64,000 nt of DNA. Origin: Geosiphon pyriformis (Eukaryota; Glomeromycota; Glomeromycetes; Archaeosporales; Geosiphonaceae). How positions within the stretch are numbered: the first letter of the stretch is position 1; the number at the start of each line of letters is the position of its first letter. This document shows, in pieces, positions 13,090 to 24,243 of this stretch. The translations under genes and the position numbers were made by a program. The notes below the pieces were generated by a model that was given only the letters and a program-made list of their open reading frames with translations, was not told the origin of the DNA and did no database searches. The DNA is taken from positions 212,414-276,413 of the forward strand of contig JAAOMT010000071.1 in the NCBI GenBank assembly GCA_016748015.1, read 5' to 3'.

Positions 13090-14600
13090 TATAAACCAAA
13101 ATTAGAAACTTCAAATATCATCCAATTTAATTAACAGCAATAAACAACAAACAATAGATCTTAAAAACTACAATAATCTTAAACAATATTTAAAAACACT
13201 TATAATATTAGAAAATTGGTTTCTAAGTAAAAAACATTAATTATAATAACAAGCAAAACAATATTTTCTATACAATAATATTATTTATTATTAAAATTAC
13301 TAAAACTTAAACAACTTATTCAAAGTAATTTAAAGACACAAAAAAAACAATTTTATATAATATATACTTAAATTTTTCATTAGTATACTTTGAAAAAAAT
13401 AACACAATTTAAAAAATATTAGAACATTATTTTTGGTTTAAATAAAAAAAATATCTACTAATATATTGAATTTTGTAATAATTGTTAAAAAAAAACATAT
13501 TCCACAAAGTTTCTAAATTTAATTAAAGTTGGATAATTTTTTAATTAAGTTAATATCAATTTAATTAAACCATTACTTATTATAATTCAAAAAACTAATA
13601 TATTATAATTACAATAAACTATTTGATAAATAACCAAAAGCAAAAATGATTTAATAAACAAATGCAAAATCAGTTGTAAATTTTATCTATAAAAATATTA
13701 TTTATAAACATAAATGCTTAATTAAACTTTTATTTAATTAAAAAACACATTTTGTAAACAATTTAATATTAAGAAACCATTATTTTTATTTTATTATCCA
13801 CAAACAAACAAATTTGTAAAATAGTTTAACAGAATATTTTGTAAATAATTAGCCAAAATCTCAACAAATTTTGAGCAAAAATGAGATTTTTTATTTTATT
13901 AGTATTACTAATATATAGAATATTAAAACAAAATATCATAAAACACATATTATTTGATCTAACTTACAAAAAAACAGCAATATTACTAATTAATTTTATG
14001 ATAAAATCTTATTTAACTTAGCTAATTATAGAGAGCAACTTTTAGAAAATACTATAAAAAAAAGTCTATACACTTTTTAACATACTAAAATAATAATAAA
14101 TTATAGCTACTTATATAAAATATTTTCAAATCTAACAAAAAAAACAGCATAATAACAAATTACTATTAACTATCAATAAAGTTAAAAATAAAGTTTTTTT
14201 ATATAAAACTAAGGCTAAAAAACAATAAAGTAGAAAATTTAATAATAAATAAGATAAATTATTTATATATAAAAAATTTTAAAAAATAGATTATACAAGT
14301 TAAGACTTAATAATAAAATTTTAAAAAAAGTTATATATAATAATAGATTAAAATAATATAATTTTAGAACCAATTCTAACTTTTAATTCTATAAATTAAT
14401 ACAAAATTCTTTTTGGTTAACTTTAAAAATATTTTTTAAAACTTAGAACCAATAATTATTATTAAATAACTTTTAACTTAAACATTTAAAATTTAATTTT
14501 TTCTATAGTTATTTTCTATATTTTAGAATCAATTTTACAAAAACAAAACAAAAATAACATAAAAACTTTGCATACCAAAAATAATTTTATTTATTTATAT
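13090..14600 (+). pseudogene. Element H integrase remnant
   Basis: Aligned with the integrase of element D (36370-37690). Recognisable patches include the ISSEKHR-like N-terminal region near 13215, a block near 13745-13800 matching ETHFVNN of D, and the stretch near 13800-13830 that corresponds to QTNGFVKHFNR, here with a stop within it. Stops occur every few codons, so no product is possible. Identification rests on co-linearity with D and F, not on an open frame. Confidence 0.65.
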
Positions 14601-14660
14601 TTTTATTAGTTATTATGACTATTCCTTAAAACATTTAATAATTATCTCAAAAATTAATTT

Positions 14661-15330
14661 TAGTTTTAAAAATACTACTCGAATTATTCATAATTATTAC
14701 TAAAAAACATATTAATTACATTTAGACAAAATTAGTTACTTTTTTAACTATCAATTTATAAAATTATTTTTATAAAAAAAAACAAGAAGTTATTCTAAAA
14801 TTCACTTATTAAAACTTTTAAAACAAGTTTTAAGAAAGAATTTAATATTTATTTTTATTGATATTTTACCAAATATCACAGTTCAACAAAAACTTTAATA
14901 GTGTTTTAATGAACAAAACAACAAATACTCTCTAATTTATAAATATTATTATATTAGAAAAACACTTTACAAAAAAAGATTAAAGTTTAAAACAGCAAAT
15001 TTTATAGTTAAAGCCATTTAAAAACAACTTTACAACAAATTTAAGATACAATTAAACTAATAAATACTTTTTACAAACTTAAAACAGCTTTTAGACTTTA
15101 TAATCTATTTTACACTTGTAAAAATATTCTACAAAACTCAATTTAACAACTCTTAAAGATTCAATATATTAGAAAGTTCACAAAACTAAATTTTCAATAA
15201 TTTTCAGACCAAATTTTTTCAATAATTTTAGATTATTATTTGAAAATAACAAATAATATTTGAACTTTAATAAAGCTCAATATTGAAAAGAAAATTATGC
15301 TACCAGCTAAAATTTAAAATATTATTTAAC
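14661..15330 (+). pseudogene. Element H 3' ORF remnant
   Basis: Co-linear with the 221-codon 3' ORF of D (37914-38579) and F (47687-48352). Shared patches lie near 14880 (matching NATIQQKL), 15070-15120 (matching the YKLRAAFRLYDLF region) and 15170-15200 (matching IQYIEKLTELKFQQFS). As in D and F, the final codons run into the LTR start. The frame is full of stops. Its survival as an alignable block shows that this ORF was already part of the family when H inserted. Confidence 0.65.
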
Positions 15331-16250
15331 ATAAAATTATACTTATAATTTCTATTATTAAGTAACATATATTATTGTTTCAATCTATTACTTATTATTT
15401 TATCAAATTATTTGAATTATTATTTAATTAATAACTTAATTTATACAGAATACAAATATAACCAAATTGTAATAATTAGATTATACAATACACTAAACTA
15501 TATAATAGTTAAAATTTACCGAAATATTTAATAATTTGACAAAATATTTAACAGTTCAATAAAATAATTTATAGTTTGCAAAAATAACTTGTAATTTAAC
15601 AAATATATTTTTAATTTACTGAAAAATTAAAAAAAATACTGAATTATGAAATAATATTATAACAAATTATATAAAAAAAAGCTTTTTTCTTTAAGAAAAT
15701 ATTTTAATTAGCATCTTTCTTACAAATTTTAATAAATCTTATTTCGAAAAATATAAAAATTTTTAATTATTTCTGTTCAAAATAAATTATTTTATACTAA
15801 CAGTTTGAAATTGATTACTTATTAATTTTAGTAATTATTAATAACTTTCGAGTCTGAATTTAAAATAACTTAAACATTTTTTATTTCTGTTTTTTATTTT
15901 ATTTATTTTATTTATTTTAGTTTCTTTTATATTATTAAGTAGTCTACAATCAAAATTTTTTGTAAAAAAATTAACTTTTATAGCAAATTAATTATACATA
16001 TTTTAAAAAACTTATAAATAAGATTTTTTTGTAAAAAAGTTGATTTTTACTGTAAATTAACTATATAAGTAATTGGCATAATATTGGCTATTTTATTATA
16101 AATTCAACAACATATATAATTCAAAGTATAAAGAGATATTTTACAAGAAAAATTAGCTTATTGAAAGTTTATTGACTTCTATTAATAGCAAAATTAATAA
16201 CAAAATAATATTAATAATATTAAAAAAAAAAAAAAAAATTTTTTTTGATA
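15312..16250 (+). repeat. Element H 3' LTR, heavily AT-mutated
   Basis: Follows the H 3' ORF and matches the LTR of D: the TACCAGCTAAAATTTAA start, blocks around 15360-15600, and the 3' part at about 16080-16225 matching ACTGGCA...ATTGGCCATT...TAACAATATTCAAAA. The end near 16250 is approximate because the terminal GGTAACA is not preserved. A 5' partner LTR was not found. Confidence 0.6.
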
Positions 16251-17079
16251 ATACTAATTATCAATCTTTTTTAATCTAATATCTAAAATTATATAAATAT
16301 ATTTACAAATATATTGAGTTTAGAGCTGCAAAAAAAAGAAGTTATAAAAATTAGAACTATTAATTATCTTTATAAACTTTTAAATTTAAAATATAATAAA
16401 TATTTTTTTCGTATTATTTTAAATAATTATTTATTGTTATATTAATTAACTATAATATTAGCAAAAACTTATTATTATTTAGCCAATATTGTAATTGTTT
16501 TTGTTTTACAAAATAAAAAAAAATATTTTAATAAACACTATTGTTTTATTTTAATAAAAAAGTTAAATAATTTGCAGTTTTATTTTCTATCTAATTTGTA
16601 ATTATTTTATAAAACAACAAAACTAAAATTTTTTTTGGTATTTTTATAGTTGAAAAAAATGCAAAGTTTTCAAAAGTTAATTATATAATCAGGTCATAAT
16701 TTTTCAATTAATATAAAACAAAAGTTGATTTTATTAGTTTATTTGCTAATAAACTTAAGTAATACAAATGATATCTTTTATAATAATTAATTATAATTTT
16801 TATCTATTTATAATATAAAATTGGTATAAGTTTTATTACTTATATAAATAATTTAAATTCATTAATACAAAATATTTACTTTAATAAAATATTTAAAATT
16901 AATAATTAAATCAAATTTATTTGAATTTTTTTAATTAATAAAAACTCAAACAAAAATTTTTATTATATAAAAAATATTTTTGAATATTGTAAAATGTTTT
17001 ATGTATTTGTTTTTAATTATTTTTTAATTAATACACATGTTTTTAGTAAATCAATATATAAATAAAATAACTAACAGAG
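16251..17079. other. AT-rich stretch, possibly the 3' LTR of element C
   Basis: No gene seen. Just to the right (17080-17191) is the tail of element C's 3' ORF on the minus strand. By position this stretch should therefore hold the 3' LTR of C, but it is too AT-rich to match against another LTR by eye. Confidence 0.4.
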
Positions 17080-17191
17080 CTGTATCATTGGGGCTTGTTT
17101 TTTTTGTGAATATTAATGAGAGATTTTTGTTGGCTAATAGTAAAATAGTATCTGAAAATGCATAGCATTTTGTTAAGTTGGCTTATAATAC
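17080..17191 (-). pseudogene. Tail of element C 3' ORF, cut off by insertion of element B
   Basis: Read on the minus strand this gives residues resembling the end of the D/F 3' ORF: an FSD block followed by an aliphatic stretch. The rest of the same ORF lies on the other side of element B at 24888-25147, and both sides carry the target duplication. The match is weak and short; the positional argument is stronger than the sequence argument. Confidence 0.45.
17187..17191. repeat. Target-site duplication, left copy (AATAC)
   Basis: AATAC directly before the left LTR of element B. The same five bases are found at 24887-24891, where the first A may belong to the LTR end, so the duplication is 4 bp (ATAC) or 5 bp. 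This supports a clean integrase-mediated insertion into element C. Confidence 0.75.
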
Positions 17192-17858
17192 TATTATGGG
17201 TTGGAGTAACAAGTTAATAGATAGCAAGGGAGAACAAGATTATAGGGTAATAGAAATAATCAAAGGGAAATTCAACTTCAATGAGCAAATTGAATGACTA
17301 TGGATTCAATGTGCGAGATTAGTCTCATAAAATATCTCAGTTGCTATTCTTTTCAAAAGGTAACAAGAGAATCTGAAGGTAGAGGAATAGTCCGTACTGT
17401 CAACAATTGATCACTACTGATATAATTCTATGCCTCACGTTGATGCTCTTAGAATTCAATATTTGGTATTAACTTGTGCTTTTCAGTCACGTTTATTCAA
17501 ATAATCTTCAAATGCTACAATTATATACATCAAGAAAAGGCCAACAAGTAATCTTTTATCCTAAGATGTTCAGATACTTGAAGGTAGGGAAAGGGAAATT
17601 AGCGATAAGAGAGTGATTGAGATGAAAGTTGTTATTTTTATTTATTTGATTCTTGTCTAAGAGATGATTTTCTATAGCTAAGAGACTTATTGCTTATATA
17701 GCTAATGAAAGTGGTCAACAATCAGATCAACGACTAGGTCAATGATCAGGTCAATGATTAGGTCAATGATTGCTATCTAAAAATAGAGTGGCTAATTATA
17801 TGACATTAGTGGCTAATACATGTGATAACTAATAAAAATTATGGGTTCAACCATAACA
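17192..17858 (-). repeat. Element B 3' LTR
   Basis: Matches 24244-24887 along its whole length with scattered substitutions. On the plus strand it begins TATTATGGGTTGGAG and ends TTCAACCATAACA. It is 23 bp longer than its partner, because it has five rather than three units of a 12-bp tandem repeat. Confidence 0.93.
17713..17772. repeat. 12-bp tandem repeat in the B 3' LTR, five units
   Basis: Five consecutive 12-bp units of the form GGTCAAYRAYYA: GGTCAACAATCA, GATCAACGACTA, GGTCAATGATCA, GGTCAATGATTA and GGTCAATGATTG. The partner LTR has three. On the minus strand this lies in the 5' half of the LTR, so it could be part of the U3 promoter region. Confidence 0.9.
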
Positions 17859-17869
17859 TTATCCTCTCC
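17859..17869 (-). other. Element B polypurine tract
   Basis: Minus-strand GGAGAGGATAA directly abuts the 3' LTR start (TGTTATGG). A purine run at this place primes plus-strand DNA synthesis in LTR elements. Confidence 0.8.
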
Positions 17870-17917
17870 AAAGAGATTAAGCTCTGGCAAAATCAAGCTA
17901 TTTATAGGATATTCTAA

Positions 17918-18580
17918 TTAAAGGGTTTTGTTTAACTCAAAACTAACTAGTTTGTTGAAGTCTTTTGTGGATAGAATGTATAGTACTTGAGACGAAATAA
18001 GCTTTGTATCCAAGAGACCAAATCTTTGTATAAGAGTTTTGGCTCTTCTTGCAATGGTCAAAACTCTTGAGACATCTAAACATATAATGCCCAAAATTTC
18101 CACTTGTATCTCTGAAATTGTTTTCTTTATGAGCTTTATTTCTTCTATGATTTCACCAAGATGACCATAGAGTTCTAGTTGTCTTCCATATGACAAGTTT
18201 TTGTTTATGGGCAAGATTTCTTTAATTATTTTTCCAATTGTCATGAAAGGTGTAAGTATTGCTGCTGTTATGCTTTCCAGCAAATACTTATCCATTTTGC
18301 TACCAATTCTTTCTCTTCTGGTAGTGGTTTTCTTTGGTTTAATAACAGTATGTGTTCTACTGTTATCAGTTATGGTGGTTTGTTTTCCAATAGTCAGAGT
18401 AGCATTTGGATAATTTTTGATCCAGTACTCATAGAGAGTATAGAAAATGTTTTGAATGTTTTGATCTAAGAAATAATTGTTCATGTCAATTAAAGATACC
18501 TCTGTTTTGGGAATAGTGCATTTATTTATATCTGATTTTTGTTGATTATTTGGATCAGTATTATCACAACAGGTAACCAA
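17918..18580 (-). CDS. Element B 3' ORF, 220 aa, unknown function
   Basis: An uninterrupted ATG-started frame of 220 codons between the end of integrase (18709) and the PPT, in a frame different from pol. The N-terminus is polar and has CC and several Asn/Gln. A basic patch (TTTRRERIGSK, about residues 85-95) precedes a long, mostly helical region with aliphatic stretches (LLESITAAILTPFMTIGKII, then VEILGIICLDVSRVL). I see no signal peptide or clear glycoprotein features, so an envelope role has no support. The length is almost identical to the 221-codon 3' ORF of D and F, and both are all-helical, but I see no convincing residue-by-residue match. Its openness beside a pol riddled with stops is notable but could be chance. 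Confidence 0.7.
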   Translation of the reverse strand: MVTCCDNTDPNNQQKSDINKCTIPKTEVSLIDMNNYFLDQNIQNIFYTLYEYWIKNYPNATLTIGKQTTITDNSRTHTVIKPKKTTTRRERIGSKMDKYLLESITAAILTPFMTIGKIIKEILPINKNLSYGRQLELYGHLGEIIEEIKLIKKTISEIQVEILGIICLDVSRVLTIARRAKTLIQRFGLLDTKLISSQVLYILSTKDFNKLVSFELNKTL

Positions 18581-18708
18581 TCAGGTCATTTGTGATATTT
18601 CTTGAGTCGTGTGCTATAAACAAGGCAATCATTAAAGATTGTTTTATATTAATCTTGTAAGATATAAGAACTATTGTTCAAAACTTTGTTGACTATAAAG
18701 GATTCTTT

Positions 18709-19854
18709 TCACCGGCTAGAGAATTTATCACTATAGACATTGTCTCTGTCTAAATGGTATTCTAAAACTAAGTCACCAACACTTAAGAAAAGTGTTTTAT
18801 ATGTTTTCTTTTTCTTAAGCTTCTCTTGGAATTGTTTTATCTTTTCAAAGGCAATTATCTGTGCTTCTACTAATGAGTCAAAAATAGTACCAAGTCTTCT
18901 TTGCAAAATGTCTTTGTAATTCCCTATTGTTATTTTTTCAAAGGGTATTGTCTCAATGTCAGTTTCTATTGGTAGGGTTGCCATTTGTTCATAGAATAGA
19001 TAAAAGGGTTCATAACTTGTTATGTCATGATTCACAATTCTATAAGCAAACAAAGCTGAAGGCAGTATTTTGTTCCATAAGTTTGTTTCTTCACTGGTTT
19101 TGGCTAGGGTTTCACATAGTGTTCTATTGAAATGTTTCACTAGACCATTTATTTGGGGGTGATAAGGAGAAGAGAGTTTATGATGTATTTCCATTTTTCT
19201 GCAAAGTTCTTCAACCAGTGTACTGAGAAAAGCTCTTCTTCTATCAGATAAAAGTTCTTTGGGGCAGCCATGGTGACAGATAATATCTTCATAAATGAAA
19301 TTGGAAATTGAAACTGCTGTTTGATCTGGGGTGGCTCTTGCTTTTACCCACTTTGTAAGATAGTTGGTAGCTGTGATAATGTATCTGTTGCCATCAGGAG
19401 TTACTGTTAAAGATCCAACAACATCTATACCAATTCTGTCAAATGGTTGACTAACAGAGATTGGATAGATATCTTCCTTGCGATTGGGTTTTCTTCTTCT
19501 TTGGCAGGTATTACAGGTTTTGATGTATTCAGCAATGTCTTTTTCCAAGGTAGGCCAATAATAGTGAGCTAAAGTTTTCTGAATCGTTTTTGTTTTTCCA
19601 AAGTGTCTAGCTAATGAATCAATATGCATATTGTAGATCACAATTTCTCTTTCTTCAAATCTAATGACTCTTTGGGTACAGTCAAGATCTTTTCTATTTC
19701 TTTTATATAACTGGTTCTGGTGAATCAAATAGAAATTTGATTGTTTGTGCAAATGTTCTCTTTGCTGTCGAGTATAGTCCAGTGGGTATTGTCCTTTACC
19801 CAAAAATTTCATTAAGGCAGAGTAGTTGTCCAAGTCTATTATTATGTTTGTCAA
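18709..19854 (-). pseudogene. Element B integrase segment, catalytic Glu replaced by Lys
   Basis: An open frame of 381 codons holding an integrase. The N-terminal zinc-binding part has HIDSLARHF and CNTCQRR (about residues 75-120). In the core the first Asp is in RIGIDVVG and the second in LLSDRR. Counting 35 residues on from this Asp reaches INGLVKHFNRTL, so the D-X35-E glutamate is Lys. A C-terminal SVGDLVLEYH-type domain follows. The frame is part of the pol polyprotein (in phase with the RT above), so the apparent ATG is internal. Integrase normally joins the cDNA ends to host DNA; with Lys at the third catalytic position this copy should be inactive. Confidence 0.88.
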
Positions 19855-19869
19855 AAAGGGAAATTACTA

Positions 19870-21507
19870 ATAATTAAGTTGGTTTGGTTTGAGAAGATTG
19901 TTCTGTCACTGGATGGTAAGTCTGGAGAGAGCATCAGCGTTTTGATGATTAGCTCCTTTGCGATATTGAATATCATAGTCAAATTCATCCAAGTGGAGTA
20001 TCTAGCAAGTTATCCATTTATGTTCCAGATTTCTTTTGTTGCGTAGCCAAACCAAAGCTTGGTGATCTGTTACCACCAAAAATTTCACACTCTTAAGATA
20101 TTTGTCTCAGTAGCTGGTAGGCCAAACTACTGTTAAGCATTCTTGCTCAGTAACTGAGTAGTTCCTTTCTGCTGGTGTGAGAGTTCTACTGGCATATGCT
20201 ATGGTATGTTCCCTGCCATCTTCGTCTTTCTGGGAAAGAACAGTGCCAAGTCCATAGCCAGATGTATCAGTATAGAAAATAAAAGGTCGATCCAGATTAG
20301 ATTGCATGAGAATGGGTTCTGTAACCAGTTTTTCCTTCAGAATTTCAAATGCTTTTTGTTAATGAGTGCTCCAGTGATAATTGATGTTTTTCTTAAGTAG
20401 CTAATTGAAAGGAGCGGCAATTTTGGAGAAATCCTTGACAAACTTGTGATAATAAGAGACCAAACCAAGAAAAGAGTGTAGTTCATGAACATTCATTGGT
20501 TGTCTAATGTTTTAAACTTTTTCAATTTTGGCTGGATCAGGGAAGATTCCATCTTTTGTAATAAGATGACTAAGGAACTGGGTGGATTAACGTCCAAAGA
20601 ATGATTGGATTGGATTGATCTTGAGGCCAGCATTTCTAAAAAAGTCAAAAACCTTTTGCAAATATTCAAGATGTTTATCCCAGGTTTTTGAGTATACTAT
20701 TATGTCGTCCAAATAGACTAGAACAAAGTTTTCTTTTGAGTATACTATTATGTCGTCCAAATAGACTAGAACAAAGTTTTCTTTTACTGATTCAAATACT
20801 TTGTCTATTAAGTGTTGAAAGGTAAGAGGAGCATTTGTGAGACCAAAAAGCATGACTGTAAATTCATAAGTGCCATACTTGGTGATAAAAGCAGTTTTTT
20901 TTCTGCTTTCTGGATCCATCTCTACTTGCCAGAATTCAGCAGTTAAGTCAATGGTTGAGAAGAAAGCAGCACCATGGAATTGGTCTAGCATTGCATCAAT
21001 CTTGGAAAGTGGGTACATGTCTCTTTCAGTAATGGCATTTAATTGGCGATAGTCAACACAAAAGCATAAGGTTCCTCCTTTCTTGGATACCACTACAACC
21101 AGAAATGCTCATTCACTCTTGGTTTCCTGTATGAATCCAAGGTTTTTCATTCGGGTTATTTTTTTTTTAATAAACTCATCATTGTGCCAGTTGGATTGAT
21201 AGGGCTTCAAATAGATGGGATAAGTTACTCTAGTAATGATGGTGTGTTGTATCACATGTGTACATCCAGAAGGTTCACCTTCTTTTGAGATAACTGGGCT
21301 GTTTCTAGCCAGCAGGTTTTCAATGTCTATCTTTCTTTCTTCTGAAGAGGGTTCTCTTTGTTCTACAACCAGTAATTGGATTTCAGGTGGTTTGTTTTCA
21401 ATGAACTTTTGGACTTTTTTTATTTCCTCATGGGGTATCAAGCTGATTGGTTCCCAATCTTTGTAATAGATTAGGCAGAACATGCATTCATTGCTAGGAG
21501 AATACAA
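19870..21507 (-). pseudogene. Element B reverse transcriptase and RNase H
   Basis: Same frame as integrase. RT motifs include FCVDYRQLN near 21060, FFSTIDL near 20960, MLFGLTNAP near 20850 and the catalytic YLDD, present twice because of a tandem duplication (20688-20783). RNase H has FYTDTS near 20270, EQECL near 20145, VTDHQAL near 20060 and NADALSRL near 19930, so its acidic residues remain. Stops at about 20585, 20105, 20000 and just below 21109 break the frame. A short CX2CXC...CX2C motif lies upstream near 21480-21530. RT and RNase H would copy element RNA into DNA; this copy is interrupted. Confidence 0.9.
20688..20783 (-). repeat. 48-bp in-frame tandem duplication of the RT active site
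   Basis: Two direct copies of a 48-bp unit lie head to tail (limits can slide by a few bases). Each encodes 16 residues containing LVYLDDIIVYSK, so the protein has two YLDD boxes in a row. The unit is a multiple of three, which keeps the frame. The two copies appear identical, suggesting a recent event compared with the scattered stops around them. Confidence 0.95.
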
Positions 21508-21543
21508 TGGTTTGTCACACCAGCACCGGGCACAAGAACCATG

Positions 21544-22620
21544 CTACCAATAACTGTATTTGGCTTTCTTGCCTGGCTTTCTGTTAAAGATTCTTCTGAG
21601 CATGTCATAATAAGGCCAGCAGATCAGCTTGCCATTGACAATGATTTCTTTTTTATCTGTCTTGACATTATCCAGTGGTTTGCCATTGCTGGTGAAGATA
21701 ATATAGGCGAGTTCAGCAGTTTCTTCTTGTTCTTTTTGTTCTTCTTCTTTCTCACTTTTTTCATTATCTGATTCGTCTAATTTATTTTCTTCTGGGCTCT
21801 GCTTGGGTACTGGGGAATTTGTCCAATGGCGACATTTAACCACAATGGGTTTCTCACCACATCTAATGATTAGTTTACAGAGTTCATAATTAAGCAAAGC
21901 TTTTGTTTTCTTGAGCTATTTATTGCCAACAATGATGGTGTATTCTTTCACTTCAGATACTTCCATATCAGTTTCAATGCTGATGCCATTGATGTGGACA
22001 GGAATAGCTTTGGCTATGCCAAGTCTTTTTTTCTTATCACTATGCACATTAATCATTGGTCATGTGGATGGTTCATCAATTTTTCTGCCAATTGCTTCAA
22101 GAAAGTGTTTAGCAATAACACTAACAGATGATCCACTGTCTAGGATCAAATTGATGAAATAGTCAGCCACTTGGGCTTTGCAAATTAGAGAAGTGACATT
22201 GCTATTGTCAGCAAGTCCAGCTTGGCGAGGGCATTTGTTGGTTTTGGGTGTCTTTTTCTTTGGAATCAGAGATTTGCAAAGATTTTTTCTAAATTGTGGA
22301 TGGGTCATCAATTGGCCAAAGATTATATGTGCTGGGGTTTCCATGAAATCTTTGACAACAGAATAGGGGCCGTATTTTTGTACTATTTCTGGGGATTCCA
22401 ACTTTGGAGAATTCTTGAAAACTTTGGCTTTTGGGGGCTTATTGTTGTCAGCAATTAATGTAGAAGCTTTATTGGGGTCCAAAACGAAATCAACTTTGGC
22501 TTTCTTCTTTTTTCTTGTAGATTCAGAGGGGTTGATTGCTAGTTCATTCATGTTATGGTTATTATCAGTTAAGTTAAAAGTGTAAAAGGGGTTTTTTTCT
22601 GGTTGGCTTGCACTCTCACC
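21544..22620 (-). pseudogene. Element B protease region of pol
   Basis: The frame, in phase with RT, includes a Lys-rich stretch (STRKKKKAK near 22515), a linker, and then a retropepsin-type aspartic protease with NLILDSGSSVSVIA near 22130, where the DSG active site is intact. A helical tail follows, then an acidic Glu-rich segment (about 21720-21800). Stops fall near 22057, 21920 and 21540. The protease would cut Gag-Pol into mature proteins. The frame differs from gag, with the switch near 22630. Confidence 0.88.
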
Positions 22621-22628
22621 CTTTGGAG

Positions 22629-24210
22629 ATGCACCTACCAGTTTAAAGGCTGATAAACGGTGACTTCAACTAGGGGATCCTCTCCAAAGAAATTGATGTT
22701 GGCATGATTGGGTCTTTGATTGGGAACATTGTTGTTGTTGTTGGGTTTGTTGTTTTGGTTGTCATTGTTTCTGAGAGCTAGAGGAGGCAGTGAAGGATTG
22801 TTACAATCTCTTAAATAATATCCAGTTAATTCACAACAATAGCACACAGGTGGGCCACGATTTTGCTGTCTTTGATAGGGAGGTTGCTGGGGCTGGTTAA
22901 AACGAGATTTGTATTTAGGTCTTGGTGGTTGCTGGTTATCTCTGACTGCTTGTGCCAAAGGTTCTAATAACCGGACAAGATTGGCTGTGAGTCTATCAAT
23001 TAATTGTTTATTTGGATTTTGAGTTTGGGCAGCAAAAGAAGCAGCAGCCATTTGAGAGGTAGGAGTCATGACAGGAGCAGAAGCAAAAACTGGAAGTGTA
23101 GATCCCAAATGTATTCTTTGGTTGTCTTCAATTCATTGGGCAAGTTCAATGGCTATGTCCATTGTAGGGTTGTTTTTTAGGGCCAAGAGAGGCCAAAAAG
23201 CATAAGATAAATCAGTTCTCAATTCTTTTGTGAAGGAATGAATCTTTTGTTCTTCTGTCCAGTTTCTCCCAGAGTCTACACGTTTGATTAGCTTTCTAAT
23301 AGCTTTGGCATATTCAGTCACTACTTCTCCAGGGCCTTGAGTTTTTCTTTCCAATTCCATGTGCCATTTAGATATTAATATTGGGGTTCTGAACTTGGCC
23401 TTAAATTAGGTAGTGAAAGAGGTATTTTCTTCTCCAGTATTGATTGGTGTCCATCTGATTATTCTGTGTTGAGCATTGGCATCTGTTTCTTGTGAGAACC
23501 AGGTAGCAGGAGAGCCTTGGAGGTAGCCACCAACGATTTGGAACTTGTATTTTTCATTATACTGGTTGGCTGTGGCAGCTCTCTCAAAATCATCCAATCA
23601 TTCAATTGAATCTTGTGCATCACTTCTAAATAGTGGTAGTGGAGTATTGTTTTTTCTTCCTAAAGCAATTTGTATATCTTGGAGGGTGGCCAAAATGTTT
23701 GCTTGCATGGGATCATTAGCCATTGGTTCAGGGGTAACTGTTTGTGTAGACGAGTCTAATTCACTTGATAAAAGGTCAAAAACAGAAGCAGTTTGGTAGC
23801 TTTCTTCTTCTGTTTCAAAGGGAGTTTCAGTTGCTTGATGGGCAGCAATCCAAATGTGGATTTGATGATTCAGATATTCGAAATCAGGGGGCTGTTGTTC
23901 AAAGGTTGCAGAATATAAGAGCTAATTGATACTGTTGTTTTTTTCTTCAAAGTTATTTTCAAAATAAGCTTGGTCAAAGTAATAAGTTGTATAAGCTATG
24001 TAGGTTTTAGCTGAATGCTCGTTCAGGAACCAGTTTCAAAAGTTTTGGAATTGTCTATTAGATGGTTCTTCAAGAGAGAAGCAGATCAAGCAGGAGGGCA
24101 GAAAATTAAGTTCAATGAAATCTAAGTTGTTTCTGTTGTGTGCTACAAAGTGTTCTTCTGATTGCTGTGGCAGATATGAATAATCACTTATACAATAAGG
24201 GAATAAGTGA
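22629..24210 (-). pseudogene. Element B gag
   Basis: A minus-strand frame from about 24210 with stops near 24035, 23925, 23595, 23405 and 23130. It contains a retrotransposon-gag-like helical region (WLDDFERAA-like near 23580, GYLQGSPATWF near 23510, TQFKAKFRTP-like near 23390). A Gln/Pro/Asn-rich tail has the zinc knuckle CYCCELTGYYLRDC near 22830, where the expected His is Tyr. Gag forms the particle and packages RNA. The stop at 22635 precedes the pol frame, either through a programmed frameshift or a mutation; the sequence alone does not decide. Confidence 0.88.
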
Positions 24211-24220
24211 ATTTTGACAA

Positions 24221-24237
24221 CCTCACAGGGAGCACCA
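24221..24237 (-). other. Element B primer binding site
   Basis: Minus-strand TGGTGCTCCCTGTGAGG, six bases inside the 5' LTR. TGG at the start pairs with the CCA end of a tRNA whose acceptor would end GGGAGCACCA. The tRNA could not be named from memory. Confidence 0.8.
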
Positions 24238-24243
24238 CTTTTA

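Larger units (their letters stand above)
13090..16250 (+). mobile_element. Element H: ghost of a Ty3/gypsy element of the D/F family
   Basis: The sequence lines up by eye with element D from integrase through 3' ORF and LTR. The block at about 13134 (atagatcttaaaaactac) matches 36342 (atagatctcagaaattac), and LTR start 15312 matches 38560, a nearly constant offset of 23.2 kb. Differences are overwhelmingly C-to-T and G-to-A, which has driven the copy to near-pure A/T and filled it with stops. No upstream gag, protease or RT could be recognised. Confidence 0.75.

Noticed and set aside
11135-17079. Mitochondrial or plastid-type DNA, or a centromere, because of the extreme AT content
   Set aside because: The middle part aligns with Ty3 integrase, 3' ORF and LTR of element D; no rRNA, tRNA or respiratory gene is seen.
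18201-18413. A plus-strand 70-codon hydrophobic frame
   Set aside because: It is antisense to the 3' ORF of element B; hydrophobicity comes from the reverse complement of a Lys/Asn-rich region.
17918-18580. Envelope-like gene, from its position after integrase
   Set aside because: No signal peptide, glycosylation-rich ectodomain or clear transmembrane anchor was visible; kept as unknown.
22629-22640. Programmed gag-pol frameshift site of element B
   Set aside because: The frame changes here, but I see no slippery heptamer with a structure, and a mutation explains it as well.
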